A stretch of DNA of 64,000 nucleotides from Bedellia somnulentella (GCA_963576735.1 OY755174.1:5270001-5334000); one strand, 5' to 3'; counted from the first letter of the stretch, positions 1-12,812 are shown. Numbers and translations: made by a program. The notes: generated by a model not told the origin, from the letters alone.

Positions 1-1183
1 TTTTTTTTGTCCAGTAACAAAGTTAGTCCCGTACAAAAATTTATTCGTAATCATGGGAAGATTCATCCCTGATAGTTAGTAAAATGCTTTAGATTTCACG
101 GTGTATTAAACATCAGTATAAATGGTAAAATTAAACAAAAAAGATTGTATAATACTAGGAGCAAGTATGTATAATTATATGATTGCAGGAAATAATATAG
201 TAAACAGTAAACCTTTAAAATAAATAAAACGACGTAACAATAAATTGACGTAATCAATTTTAAATTAAAAAGTAGCTTTTAGAATGGTGATTATACTATT
301 TTGGGGTAATTGTTTTCTAGTGATCGCAACATTACAGGGAAAAATATTGCTATCTAAAAGAGGTACTCTCCCGTTGCATTATGACTCTGTCTATAGTGTT
401 CATAGTCAAAGCTTCATACCTATAATTTTCATATGTAAATATTTAGAATTTTTCACAAATGTCATCTTTTTATGTATAAGGCGCATGTACCCAAAAATAC
501 CCACATATTGAACATTAGCTATTGGCTAAGAACATGTATATTTCTACGTGTGTATGTTATTTTGTGTGTTTAGTTCTAAGTTAGTTTTTAAGTTTTATTT
601 AGTTACAAGTATTGATTAGAGCTGAAAACCGGAGCTATCCGCTTTAAGTGGTTAGACCGAGCTCGTAACCATTTTGTCTTTTTTTATTGTTATTTAATTA
701 GTTCTTCTTTTTTAACTACTTTTCACCTTATTATTATATAGATTTTTTGTTGTATGTGTAAAAAGACAAATAAAATCTTTTTATTTATTTATTTTATTTA
801 TATGATCTTTTCTTACAACTTTACGATAAAACTTACCATTTTGAAGAAAATCGCGGAAAATCCATTTTTTTCCTTGCACTCTAAATAGAAAAAAATGCAC
901 GCACGGAAATTATGGGGAACTTTTGAACTATATTTTATAGTTATTTAAAACCATTATATCAACTTTCAGCTGAATCAGTAACCTTGGATGTCTTAATCGA
1001 CCGGACTAATACATATTTGTTATAGGATTTTGGGAGCCAGTGTGAGAGAATGCACTGCCTCTGATGCTGTGAGGGCCTTACAATCAGGGCCGTCTTAAAC
1101 TAGGCTGGGGCCTGGGGCACACAAGAATTGGGGGCCCTTTTGGAAAGTTAAAATGCGAATTATAATAACATTTATCTATATCT
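1..1183. other. No gene seen; AT-rich, possible repeat remnants
   Basis: There is an A/T microsatellite around 770-800 (TTATTTATTTATTTTATTTA) preceded by GTAAAAAGACAAATAAAATC, which looks like a LINE or SINE tail. At 1085-1140 there is a G-rich remnant (GGGCCGTCTT, then GGGGCCTGGGGCACAC) whose relative is reversed at 13256-13320. Short ORFs here have no recognisable content. Confidence 0.4.
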
Positions 1184-2150
1184 TCTATACTTATAATAAA
1201 TCTGTAGAGAGGTCAATTCTGTACATGAAATATATTTTCAAAATAACTATCAGGGGGTGATTAGGGATCGATACTGATGCCAAAAATGCAATCAGTAAAA
1301 TTTTTGTCTGTCTGTCTGTCTGTCTGTCGGTTTGTATGTTCCTTATGGAAACAAAAACTACTCGACGGAGTTTAACGAAACTTGGTACAATTATTCTCCA
1401 TACTCCTGGGCAGGTTTTTGTATACTTTTCAGCAGAGTAGTAAAGGGGAATTTTGGGAAAACGGGAGAAGTTACTACATTTTTTAAAACTTCCGTCGTGT
1501 GTGCAGCTTTAATGGTTAAACTTACATAGAAATCATGTATGACGGAAATATTTTTCATAAAATTATCTAAAAAAAAATCCTCAACAGTATATGTCTATCT
1601 TTTACTGTTGACTCACAATAACACGTGTAATTCCTGATAGCTTAGCAGCTCGGAACATCCTGATTATATTTGTTTACTCTTACGTTTGTAAACCTCTCAC
1701 TCATCCCTAATTTAAAAAAGGCAACATGATTACCTATTCAATAAAAAAAGAATCATAGAAATCGGTAGAGAAACACCGAAATTATACATAAAATAAGCTA
1801 TCGCGTCCGTGACCAAAACCGAATCGTTACTAATTTACATATAACATACTAGATGGCGCCAGTAGTTGCATCCTACAATACGTAATGATTTATTTTTTAG
1901 ATTATACATTAATTAATAACATTAATACTTCATAGCGTTTTATTCCAAAATTTGCTATTAAACGGAAATACTGAACCGTTCATTAAAGCGTATTAAAAAT
2001 CACCAAACTACACTGTTTAGGGAGTGCTATAAATTTAATAAATTGAAAACATTGCGCTGAATTTCACAATGCTTGAGTAGTGACTAAAGAAAGAAACCTC
2101 AGATATTTAAAAAACAACGCTACCCGTGCGAAGCTGGGACGATCCACTAG
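1184..2150 (+). mobile_element. Non-autonomous Helitron, ~967 bp
   Basis: The 5' end reads TCTATACTTATAATAAATC. The 3' end reads ACCCGTGCGAAGCTGGGACG, then CCACTAG followed by T, the Helitron TC...CTAG^T rule. It contains a TGTC microsatellite at about 1304-1328. A second copy in opposite orientation lies at 37485-38434. It carries no Rep/helicase coding sequence. Confidence 0.75.
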
Positions 2151-2627
2151 TTACTAATAAGTATGAGTATGACCACTTATTACAGGTAATCTCATAGAGG
2201 TATTATATCTCTATGGGTAATTCAATATAGTATGATATAATATGCCATTAAAGATTTTGTAAATTTTTTTATTTTACTTTATTTGCGAATATAGGTATTT
2301 GACATATTAGATGTTACAACATTTATTTAGACCATGCTATATTCCACCATCTGTGGCATGCAAATTTCTTAAAAAATTTAACAAATCAGAATTTAAAATT
2401 ATAATGTAACACAGCGACACTTTTTATAAAAAACAAATAATATAATCGTTGGAAAAAATTGTAAACTAAAATAAAAAAAAAAAATTGGTAAAATAAATAA
2501 CATCCACACTTAACAAATAAAATCAAAATGTAATGCTGCTGGTTTTTAACACGTTTATATTAGCTTCACCTGTATGTATGTATGGTATGTTAGTATGTAT
2601 GTAACCGACTTCTTTAAACTCGATTTT

Positions 2628-3276
2628 ACATACATACATACACGTACTCACGCCGTTAATTCCCATAGGGGTAGGCAGAGGCTATTGATCGCCACTTCGT
2701 ACGATCCTGGCAAACCTCTCTAGCTTCGTCTACATCCATCAATCTTTTCATACATGCTCTTTTATTCTTGATACTTCGGACGCCTGCCTTTTTGAGCACA
2801 CTCTCAATTTGGTCCAAGTGTGTCCTCCGTGGCCGTCCTCTGCTATCATTGCCTTCTACATTAGCTCTATAGATACCTTTCAGCAATTTCCTATCATCCA
2901 TCCTCTCGATGTTCCCAAACCATCTCAACATTCCTTTTTCAATCTTGCTTACAATATCATCTTTAACACCGCATCTTTCACGAATCACGTCATTCCTTCC
3001 ACGATCACAAAACCTTACATTACAAACTTTTCTGAGGGACCCTACTGCATTCACTCTGCTTTCATGCTTCTTCTGCCACACCCAACATTCACTGCCATAC
3101 ATAAGCGTAGGGACAAGAACAGCATCATGCACAGCCATTCGGGCCTTTTCGGACACCGATTGACTAGACATTAGACTGTCCAGTGCTCCATTATTCGCAT
3201 TACCCTTTTTCACTCTTCTCTCGATATCTTAAACACACTTTTCATCTCTAGTAAACACACATCCCAGATTTGAAAT
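2628..3276 (-). mobile_element. 5'-truncated RTE-type LINE, 3' end of reverse transcriptase
   Basis: A 185-codon open frame (2656-3213, minus) encodes the C-terminal part of a LINE polymerase: [37 protein letters not shown] and [20 protein letters not shown]. The tail is a TATG-type microsatellite. The insertion is flanked by an exact 10-bp duplication ACTCGATTTT (2618-2627, 3277-3286), interrupting a host repeat that resumes GACCCACTTTAAACGGACC. The RTE/BovB-like assignment is from the protein motifs and tail. Confidence 0.8.
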
Positions 3277-3359
3277 ACTCGATTTTGACCCACTTTAAAC
3301 GGACCTACTTCGGATTTTTTTGTCTTTCGAGCAACCCACGCTTTTTCAAGATTTTCACC

Positions 3360-3640
3360 TTATATGTTATTTAAAACCATCCATTATCTAATTGATTCAC
3401 CTTATTTGTTATCAAGGTTTAACTTCAGATGTCCGTCCCACAACACTAGAAACTCATTCACATTCCACACACCATCTCTTAGGACTAATTATGCCACCAA
3501 CACATTTATTTCCCGTGCTATTATTTCTTACAATACAAAATTTTCCGAAGCTGACATTTTCAATTTATCATTAACTCAATTTAAGAACTTTTGTAAACAG
3601 TTGGAGTTTGTTGAATCAGCCGATGGACCCTAAATGTTTG
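3360..3640 (+). mobile_element. CR1/Jockey-like LINE, C-terminal reverse-transcriptase fragment
   Basis: The open frame at 3364-3633 encodes HNTRNSFTFHTPSLRTNYAT and ISYNTKFSEADIF. This is the conserved C-terminal segment of CR1/Jockey-type LINE polymerases (HxTR...hrT...). No 5' part is present. Confidence 0.6.
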
Positions 3641-4140
3641 AGTCATACAATTTTCTCTTAATATAATTATTTGAATTCATATTTATTTATTATATTATAT
3701 TTATATATTTACTTATTATGTCATATTTATTATTAAAGTATGTATTTTAAGTACTTTTATTCATAATTATCTTATATATTATTAATTTATGTATTTTTAA
3801 CCTTGAAAAGTAAGTATCTTATTTAGGTATATTTTATTATCATAAAATATTGTTAACATTATTTCCTAAAATCTCTATGCATATTTTGTAATCTTGTAGT
3901 GTTTGCTTGGTTTGGTGGGAATGACAATATAATTCATTTAACTTACTTAATTTCATCTGTATAAATTATTCATATTACAACTGACGTATAATTGTTTTGT
4001 TTTCATTAGTTATTTTAATTTGCGTTTTTCTGTATCGTCTGTATAACAATTGGTAGAACCTTTATAGGTCAAGAACTTCTCTGTATTTTTATCTTATTTG
4101 AAATATTGTGTACCGTTTGTTTCTCAAATAAATAAATAAA

Positions 4141-4571
4141 CCCACCAAAAACATTTTCATGTAAAATGTTGCCAAGACGAGTCCATATGACTCGCACTGT
4201 CAAAAAGTTATCAGATCTCATGTAGAGCCAAGCTTCTAACACTACACGCCCTAACTCTACAAGGCCTAACTTCACAAACTCTACACCTTAGTCAAAATAT
4301 GTGGCTTGGCCATTTCGCTACATTCACATCGGCGTAAGGTGAAAAATCAATTCACTGTTCATTACTTTTGTGTTATACAATAGTTCTTGTAGTAACGAAC
4401 GGCCAAGCCACATATTTTGACTAAGGTGTAGAGTTTGTGAAGTTAGGCCTTGTAGAGTTAGGGCGTGTAGTGTTAGAAGCTTGGCTCTACATGAGATCTG
4501 ATAACTTTTTGACAGTGCGAGTCATATGGACTCGTCTTGGCAACATTTTACATGAAAATGTTTTTGGTGGG
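4141..4571. mobile_element. 431-bp palindromic MITE with perfect 171-bp arms
   Basis: The arms 4141-4311 and 4401-4571 are exact reverse complements as far as I can read, beginning CCCACCAAAAACATTTTCAT. The loop is 89 bp. I found no convincing target duplication, so the superfamily is open. Perfect arms suggest a young insertion. Confidence 0.75.
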
Positions 4572-4807
4572 ATTTCATTTCTTTTTGTAAGTTGTTTGTA
4601 ACAAATTTTTATTTTATTTGTTGCTTCTTTTTTTGGGGTGTATTTCTTGCACATCAGAGACGCCTTTTTTTATAGCCCACTCTCTATCTTTGCCTTTTTT
4701 CTTTGTTGATTTACTGTTTATAATAAGTGATAGATCAGAGACTGTCGATATGTCTCAATATATGTCGATTATTTTTTATTTTATTATTTTTTTATAACAA
4801 TGAGTAC

Positions 4808-4816
4808 CTATACATA
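4808..4816 (+). repeat. Target-site duplication of foldback element, left (CTATACATA)
   Basis: These nine bases lie immediately before the ACCGGT tip and are repeated exactly after the right tip at 12271-12279. Confidence 0.85.
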
Positions 4817-5186
4817 ACCGGTGTGAAGTTAGCGGCCGATTTCAGCGGCCGATTATAACCCGACCAAATTAAGAAGTTTTTTTCTAATTAACTAAGAAAT
4901 GGAAATAAACGTCCAAAAATCAATGATTTTGATATTATTATCTAAATCTGATCCTTTCAGTCACCAGGAAAAGGCTTTTCCACTAGAAGAAAGACGTAAC
5001 TGCGGATTCCAATGTAATTATTTAAAAAAAACTAGCTCCATTTACCAATTCAAGATTCTCAACTAGCCGCAATAATACTTTAAAACTAGGTTAATTTCAT
5101 GGCCTACAACATAGGCTTTTCAGAAAAGCTATGCTAAGCAATTGTTTTGCCGATCTTCATATAGCCAAAGAGCTATGAATGCAGTA

Positions 5187-8100
5187 GAGCGGAAATTTGA
5201 CCAAATTTCTTTTATCAACAATATTCGATCGCCTATCACAACTAAACGATTTCCGGTAACACTTTGACGCTAGGTTTATTCAATAGCCTAGATTATAGGC
5301 TTTTCAAAAACACTATGCACATTAATAGTATTGCCTGTCTTCATATAGCCAAAGAGCTATGAATGAAGTAGAGTGGAAATTTAACAAATTTCTTATATCA
5401 ACAATATTCGATCGCCTCTCACAACTAAACGATTTGCGGTAACACTTTAACGCTAAATTTATTGGATAGCCTAGATTATACGCTTGACAAAAAGACTATG
5501 CTCATCAATAGTATTGCCTGTCTTCATATAGCCAAAGAGCTATGATTAAAGTAGAGTGGAAATTTAACAAATTTCTTTTATCAACGATATTCGATCGCCT
5601 CTCACAACTAAACGATTTGCGGTAACACTTTGATGCTATGTTAATTTTAAAGCCTAGATAATATGTTTGACAGAAAAACTATACTTATCAATAGTATTGC
5701 CTGTCTTCATACAGCCAAAGAGCTATAAATGAAGTAGAGTGGAAATTTAACAAATTTCTTTTATCAACAATATTCGATCGCCTCTCACAACTAAACGATT
5801 TCTGGTAACACTTTGACGCTAGGTTTATTGGATAGCCTAGATTATAGGCTTTTTAAAAAAACTATGCACATTAATAGTATTGCCTGTTTTCATATAACCA
5901 AAGAGCTATGAATGAAGAAGAGTGGAAATTTAACAAATTTCTTATATCAACAATATTCGATCGCCTCTCACAACTAAACGATTTCTGGTAACACTTTGAC
6001 GCTAGGTTTATTGGATAGCCTAGATTATAGGCTTTTTAAAAAAACTATGCACATTAATAGTATTGCCTGTTTTCATATAACCAAAGAGCTATGAATGAAG
6101 AAGAGTGGAAATTTAACAAATTTCTTATATCAAAAATATTCGATCGCCTCTCACAACTAAACGATTTCCGGTAACACTTTGACGCTAGGTTTATTAAATA
6201 GCCTAGATTTTAGACTTTACAAAAAGACTATGCTCATCAATAGTATTGCCTGTGTTCATATAGCCAAAGAGCTATAAATGAAGTAGAGTGGAAATTTAAC
6301 AAATTTCTTTTATCAACGATATTCGATCGCCTCTCACAACTAAACGATTTGCGGTAACACTTTGACGCTATGTTAATTTTAAAGCCTAGATAATATGTTT
6401 GACAGAAAAACTATACTTATCAATAGTATTGCCTGTCTTCATACAGCCAAAGAGCTATAAATGAAGTAGAGTGGAAATTTAACAAATTTCTTTTATCAAC
6501 AATATTCGATCGCCTCTCACAACTAAACGATTTCTGGTAACACTTTGACGCTAGGTTTATTAGATAGCCTAGATTATAGGCTTTTTAAAAAAACTATGCA
6601 CATTAATAGTATTGCCTGTTTTCATATAACCAAAGAGCTATGAATGAAGAAGAGTGGAAATTTAACAAATTTCTTATATCAAAAATATTCGATCGCCTCT
6701 CACAACTAAACGATTTCCGGTAACACTTTGACGCTAGGTTTATTAAATAGCCTAGATTATAGACTTTTTAAAAAAACTATGCACATTAATAGTATTGCCT
6801 GTTTTCATATAGCCAAAGAGCTATGAATGAAGAAGAGTGGAAATTTAACAAATTTCTTATATCAAAAATATTCGATCGCCTCTCACAACTAAACGATTTC
6901 CGGTAACACTTTGACGCTAGGTTTATTAAATAGCCTAGATTATAGGCTTTTTAAAAACACTATGCACATCAATAGCATTGCCTGTCTTCATATAGCCAAA
7001 GAGCTATGAATGAAGTAGAGTGGAAAATTACCAATTTCTTTTATCAACAATATTCCATCGCCTCTCGCAACTAAACGGTTTCCGGTAACACTTTAACGCT
7101 ATGTAAATTTTAAAGCCTGGATTATAGGTTTTACAAAAAGACTATGCTCATTAATAGTATTGCCTGTCTTCATATAGCCAAAGAGCTATAAATGAAGTAG
7201 ACTGGAAATTTAACAAATTTCTTTTATCAACAATATTCGATCGCCTCTCACAACTAAACGATTTCCGGTAACACTTTGACGCTAGGTTTATTGGATAGCC
7301 TAGATTATAGGCTTTACAAAAACACTATGCACATTAATAGTATTGCCTGTCTTCATATAGCCAAAGAGCTATGAATGAAGTAGAGTGGAAATTTAACAAA
7401 TTTCTTATATCAACAATATTCGATCGCCTCTCACAACTAAACGATTTCCGGTAACACTTTGACGCTAGATTTTTTGGATAGCCTAGATTATACGCTTGAC
7501 AAAAAAACTATGCTCATCAATAGTATTGCCTGTCTTCATATAGCCAAAGAGCTATGAATGAAGTAGAGTGGAAATTTAACAAATTTCTTATATCAACGAT
7601 ATTCGATCGCCTCTCACAACAAAACGATTTCCAGTAACACTTTAACGCTAAATTTATTGGATAGCCTAGATTATACGCTTGACAAAAAGACTATGCTCAT
7701 CAATAGTATTGCCTGTCTTCATATAGCCAAAGAGCTATGATTAAAGTAGAGTGGAAATTTAACAAATTTCTTTTATCAACGATATTCGATCGCCTCTCAC
7801 AACTAAACGATTTGCGGTAACACTTTGATGCTATGTTAATTTTAAAGCCTAGATAATATGTTTGACAGAAAAACTATACTTATCAATAGTATTGCCTGTC
7901 TTCATACAGCCAAAGAGCTATAAATGAAGTAGAGTGGAAATTTAACAAATTTCTTTTATCAACAATATTCGATCGCCTCTCACAACTAAACGATTTCTGG
8001 TAACACTTTGACGCTAAGTTTATTAAATAGCCTAGATTATAGGCTTTATAAAAAGACTATGCTCATCAATAGTTTTGCCTGTCTTCATATAGCCAAAGAG

Positions 8101-9981
8101 CTATGAATGAAGTAGAGTGGAAATTTAACAAATTTCTTATATCAAAAATATTCGATCGCCTCTCACAACTAAACGATTTCCGGTAACACTTTGACGCTAG
8201 GTTTATTCGATAGCCTAGATTATAGGCTTTACAGAAAAACTATGCTCATCAATAGTATTGCCTGTCTTCATATAGCCAAAGAGCTATGAATGAAGTAGAG
8301 TGGAAAATTACCAATTTCTTTTATCAACAATATTCCATCGCCTCTCGCAACTAAACGATTTCCGGTAACACTTTAACGCTATGTAAATTTTAAAGCCTAG
8401 ATTATACGCTTGACAAGAAGACTATGCTCATCAATAGTATTGCCTGTCTTCATATAGCCAAAGAGCTATGAATGAAGTAGAGTGGAAATTTAACAAATTT
8501 CTTTTATCAACAATATTCGATCGCCTCTCACAACTAAACGATTTCTGGTAACACTTTGACGCTAAGTTTATTAAATAGCCTAGATTATAGGCTTTTTGAA
8601 AACACTATGCACATTAATAGTTTTGCCTGTCTTCATATAGCCAAAGAGCTATGAATGAAGAAGAGTGGAAATTTAACAAATTTTTTTATATCAAAAATAT
8701 TCGATCGCCTCTCACAACTAAACGATTTCCGGTAACACTTTGACGCTAGGTTTATTCGATAGCCTAGATTATAGGCTTTACAGAAAAACTATGCTCATCA
8801 ATAGTATTGCCTGTCTTCATATAGCCAAAGAGCTATGAATGAAGTAGAGTGGAAAATTACCAATTTCTTTTATCAACAATATTCCATCGCCTCTCGCAAC
8901 TAAACGATTTCCGGTAACACTTTAACGCTATGTAAATTTTAAAGCCTAGATTATACGCTTGACAAGAAGACTATGCTCATCAATAGTATTGCCTGTCTTC
9001 ATATAGCCAAAGAGCTATGAATGAAGTAGAGTGGAAATTTAACAAATTTCTTTTATCAACAATATTCGATCGCCTCTCACAACTAAACGATTTCTGGTAA
9101 CACTTTGACGCTAAGTTTATTAAATAGCCTAGATTATAGGCTTTTTGAAAACACTATGCACATTAATAGTTTTGCCTGTCTTCATATAGCCAAAGAGCTA
9201 TGAATGAAGAAGAGTGGAAATTTAACAAATTTTTTTATATCAAAAATATTCGATCGCCTCTCACAACTAAACGATTTCCGGTAACACTTTGACGCTAGGT
9301 TTATTCGATAGCCTAGATTATAGGCTTTACAGAAAAACTATGCTCATCAATAGTATTGCCTGTCTTCATATAGCCAAAGAGCTATGAATGAAGTAGAGTG
9401 GAAAATTACCAATTTCTTTTATCAACAATATTCCATCGCCTCTCGCAACTAAACGATTTCCGTTAACACTTTAACGCTATGTAAATTTTAAAGCCTAGAT
9501 TATACGCTTGACAAGAAGACTATGCTCATCAATAGTATTGCCTGTCTTCATATAGCCAAAGAGCTATGAATGAAGTAGAGTGGAAATTTAACAAATTTCT
9601 TTTATCAACAATATTCGATCGCCTCTCACAACTAAACGATTTCTGGTAACACTTTGACGCTAAGTTTATTGGATAGCCTAGATTATAGGCTTTACAAAAA
9701 GACTATGTTCATCAATAGTATTGCCTGTCTTCATATAGCCAAAGAGCTATGAATGAAGTAGAGTGGAAATTTTGCAAATTTCTTTTATCAACAATATTCG
9801 ATCGCCTCTCACAACTAAACGATTTCTGGTAACACTTTGACGCTAAGTTTATTGGATAGCTTAGATTATAGGCTTTACAAAAAGACTATGCTCATTAATA
9901 GTTTTGCCTGTCTTCATATAGCCAAAGAGCTATGAATGAAGCAGAGTGGAAATTTAACAAATTTCTTTTATCAACAATATT
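5187..9981 (+). repeat. Left tandem array of ~183-bp repeats (about 26 copies)
   Basis: The marker ATATTCGATCGCCTCTCAC recurs every 183 bp (5221, 5404, 5587, 5770, 5953, 6136, 6319 and onward). Each unit carries a stem-loop made by CTTCATATAGC / GCTATGAATGAAG around CAAAGA, and an imperfect palindrome GCCTAGATTATAGGC. Subtypes differ in GTTTATT versus TTTTAAA before AGCCTAGA. In the last third, blocks of three units repeat nearly identically with a ~548-bp period (starting about 8202, 8751 and 9299), a higher-order organisation that implies recent unequal exchange. Confidence 0.9.
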
Positions 9982-11900
9982 GGCTATATGAAGACAGGCA
10001 ATACTATTGATAAGTATAGTTTTTCTGTGAAACCTATAATCTAGGCTTTAAAATAAACATAGCGTCAAAGTGTTACCGGAAATTGTTTAGTTGTGAGAGG
10101 CGATCGAATATTTTTGATATAAGAAATTTGTTAAATTTCCAGTCTACTTCATTTATAGCTCTTTGGCTATATGAAGACAGGCAATACTATTGATGAGCAT
10201 AGTCTTTTTGTAAAGCCTGTAATCTAGGCTATTTAATAAATTTAGCGTCAAAGTGTTACCAGAAATCGTTTAGTTGTGAGAGGCGATCGAATATTGTTGA
10301 TAAAAGAAATTTGTTAAATTTCCACTTCATAGCTCTTTGGCTATATGAAGACAGGCAAAACTATTAATGTGCATAGTGTTTTTGAAAAGCCTATAAACTA
10401 GGTTATTTAATTAACCTAGCGTCAAAGTGGTACCAGAAATCGTGTAGTTGTGAGAGGCGATCGAATATTGTTGATAAAAGAAATTTGTTACATTTCCAGT
10501 CTACTTCATTGATAGCTCTTTGGCTATATGAAGACAGGCAATACTATTAATGAGCATAGTCTTTTTGTAAAACCTATAATCCAGGCTTTAAAATTTACAT
10601 AGCGTTAAAGTGTTACCGGAAACCGTTTAGTTGCGAGAGGCGATCGAATATTGTTGATAAAAGAAATTTGTTAAATTTCCACTCTACTTCATTCATAGCT
10701 CTTTGGCTATATGAAGACAGGCAATTCTATTAATCCTCATAGTCTTTTTGTTAAGTCTAAAATCTAGGCTATTTAATAAACTTAGCGTTAAAGTGTTACC
10801 GGAAATCGTTTAGTTGTGAGAGGCAATCGAATATTGTTGATAAAAGAAATTTGTTACATTTCCAGTCTACTTCATTTATAGCTCTTTGGCTATATGAAGA
10901 CAGGCAATACTATTAATGAGCATAGTCTTTTTGTAAAACCTATAATCCAGGCTTTAAAATTTACATAGCGTTTAAGTGTTACCGGAAACCGTTTAGTTGC
11001 GGGAGGCGATCGAATATTGTTGATAAAAGAAATTGGTAATTTTCCACTCTACTTCATTCATAGCTCTTTGGCTATATGAAGACAGGCAATTCTATTAAAT
11101 CTCATAGTCTTTTTGTTAAGTCTCAAATCTAGGCTATTTAATAAACTTAGCGTTAAAGTGTTACCGGAAATCGTTTAGTTGTGAGAGGCAATCGAATATT
11201 GTTGATAACAGAAATTTGTTAAATTTCCACATTCAGAGCTCTTTGGCTATATGAAGACAGGCAATACTATTGATGAGCATAGTCTTTTTGTAAAGCCTAT
11301 AATCTAGGCTATTTAATAAACCTAGCGTCATAGTGTTACCGGAAATCGTTTAGTTGTGAGAGGCGATCGAGTATTGTTGATAAAAGAAATTTGTTACATT
11401 TCCAGTCTACTTCATTTATAGCTCTTTGGCTATATGAAGACAGGCAATACTATTAATGAGCATAGTCTTTTTGTAAAACCTATAATCCAGGCTTTAAAAT
11501 TTACATAGCGTTTAAGTGTTACCGGAAACCGTTTAGTTGCGGGAGGCGATCGAATATTGTTGATAAAAGAAATTGGTAATTTTCCACTCTACTTCATTCA
11601 TAGCTCTTTGGCTATATGAAGACAGGCAATTCTATTAAATCTCATAGTCTTTTTGTTAAGTCTCAAATCTAGGCTATTTAATAAACTTAGCGTTAAAGTG
11701 TTACCGGAAATCGTTTAGTTGTGAGAGGCAATCGAATATTGTTGATAAAAGAAATTTGTTAAATTTCCACTTTCAGAGCTCTTTGGCTATATGAAGACAG
11801 GCAATACTATTGATGAGCATAGTCTTTTTGTAAAGCCTATAATCTAGGCTATTGAATAAACCTAGCGTCAAAGTGTTACCGGAAATCGTTTTCTGCATCG
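9982..11900 (-). repeat. Right tandem array of the same repeat, inverted (about 10 copies)
   Basis: From 9982 the same unit runs in the opposite sense, as GGCTATATGAAGACAGGC, AGGCGATCGAAT and so on, to the start of the right arm. Two blocks starting near 10830 and 11370 are near-identical, a ~540-bp higher-order repeat. The array is 1.9 kb against 4.8 kb on the left, so the element is strongly asymmetric. Confidence 0.88.
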
Positions 11901-12270
11901 TACTGCATTCATAGCTCTTTGGCTATATGAAGATCGGCAAAACAATTGCTTAGCATAGCTTTTCTGAAAAGCCTATGTTGTAGGCCATGAAATTAACCTA
12001 GTTTTAAAGTATTATTGCGGCTAGTTGAGAATCTTGAATTGGTAAATGGAGCTAGTTTTTTTTAAATAATTACATTGGAATCCGCAGTTACGTCTTTCTT
12101 CTAGTGGAAAAGCCTTTTCCTGGTGACTGAAAGGATCAGATTTAGATAATAATATCAAAATCATTGATTTTTGGACGTTTATTTCCATTTCTTAGTTAAT
12201 TAGAAAAAAACTTCTTAATTTGGTCGGGTTATAATCGGCCGCTGAAATCGGCCGCTAACTTCACACCGGT

Positions 12271-12279
12271 CTATACATA
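12271..12279 (+). repeat. Target-site duplication of foldback element, right (CTATACATA)
   Basis: This is an exact copy of 4808-4816. It runs on into a TATATA stretch. Confidence 0.85.
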
Positions 12280-12689
12280 TATATATATATCTCAGGGCAC
12301 CAAGTTTTAGATTATTATTAGATTAGACCTCTAGCGTCATCAAAATTTAATCTTTTAAAATTACAGGTCTCATACAAACTCCCATCCCCTAGTTTAAGGG
12401 GTTGGAGGATGAAAGTTACAAGTTTTATAAATTTTTTGTTGTTTGTGTGCTAATACTAGCTTACATACAAAATTTCAGCTTTCTAGGACATTAGGAAATA
12501 CCTTGATAATTTTGATGATCATCAGTGAGTCAGTGACGAAATCAGCGTTTTTTAAATATAAATAAAATCTGAAGTATAAAAGCTAATGTAACTAAAACTT
12601 AATATGTTCAATAAGTCCGCTATTGACAATATATCCCGAAAATTTTGTTGATCTAGCATAACCCAAACCCAAAATATGAGGGTTCAAAA

Positions 12690-12800
12690 AAACGACGAAG
12701 CGCTTCGAGAAAAGGTAGGTAGTGCCCGTGCGCTTCGCTTGGTCGTCTTGCCGGGGGCACTACCGTGCCCCCAGATAAATAAATAAATAAATATTGGGAA
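12690..12800 (+). repeat. 3' tail of an unidentified repeat with GC hairpin and (AAAT)n
   Basis: GACGAAGCGCTTCGAGAA and GGGGGCACTACCGTGCCCCC (a perfect hairpin) are followed by AGATAAATAAATAAATAAAT. It is unlike the AT-rich surroundings and resembles a non-LTR element tail; no coding part was seen upstream to 12290. Confidence 0.4.
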
Positions 12801-12812
12801 ATATTTTTTAGT

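Larger units (their letters stand above)
4817..12270. mobile_element. 7454-bp foldback (Mutator/FB-like) element with perfect 370-bp inverted ends
   Basis: The left arm (4817-5186) and right arm (11901-12270) are inverted copies, 370 bp each, with no difference seen by eye. The tips read ACCGGTGTGAAGTTAGCGG. The element is flanked by an exact 9-bp target duplication, CTATACATA (4808-4816 and 12271-12279). Between the arms are two opposed arrays of a ~183-bp repeat, inverting near 9981. No ORF of useful length is present, so it is non-autonomous. Long inverted ends, internal tandem repeats and a 9-bp duplication fit Drosophila FB elements and Mutator-like elements; P/Galileo types make shorter duplications. 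Identical arms suggest recent insertion or ongoing gene conversion. The superfamily is inferred; the transposase source is unknown. Confidence 0.85.

Noticed and set aside
5187..11900. Regular repeats resembling a CRISPR-type array
   Set aside because: The whole 183-bp unit repeats with no unique spacers, it is bounded by transposon ends, and the DNA is clearly from an insect nucleus.
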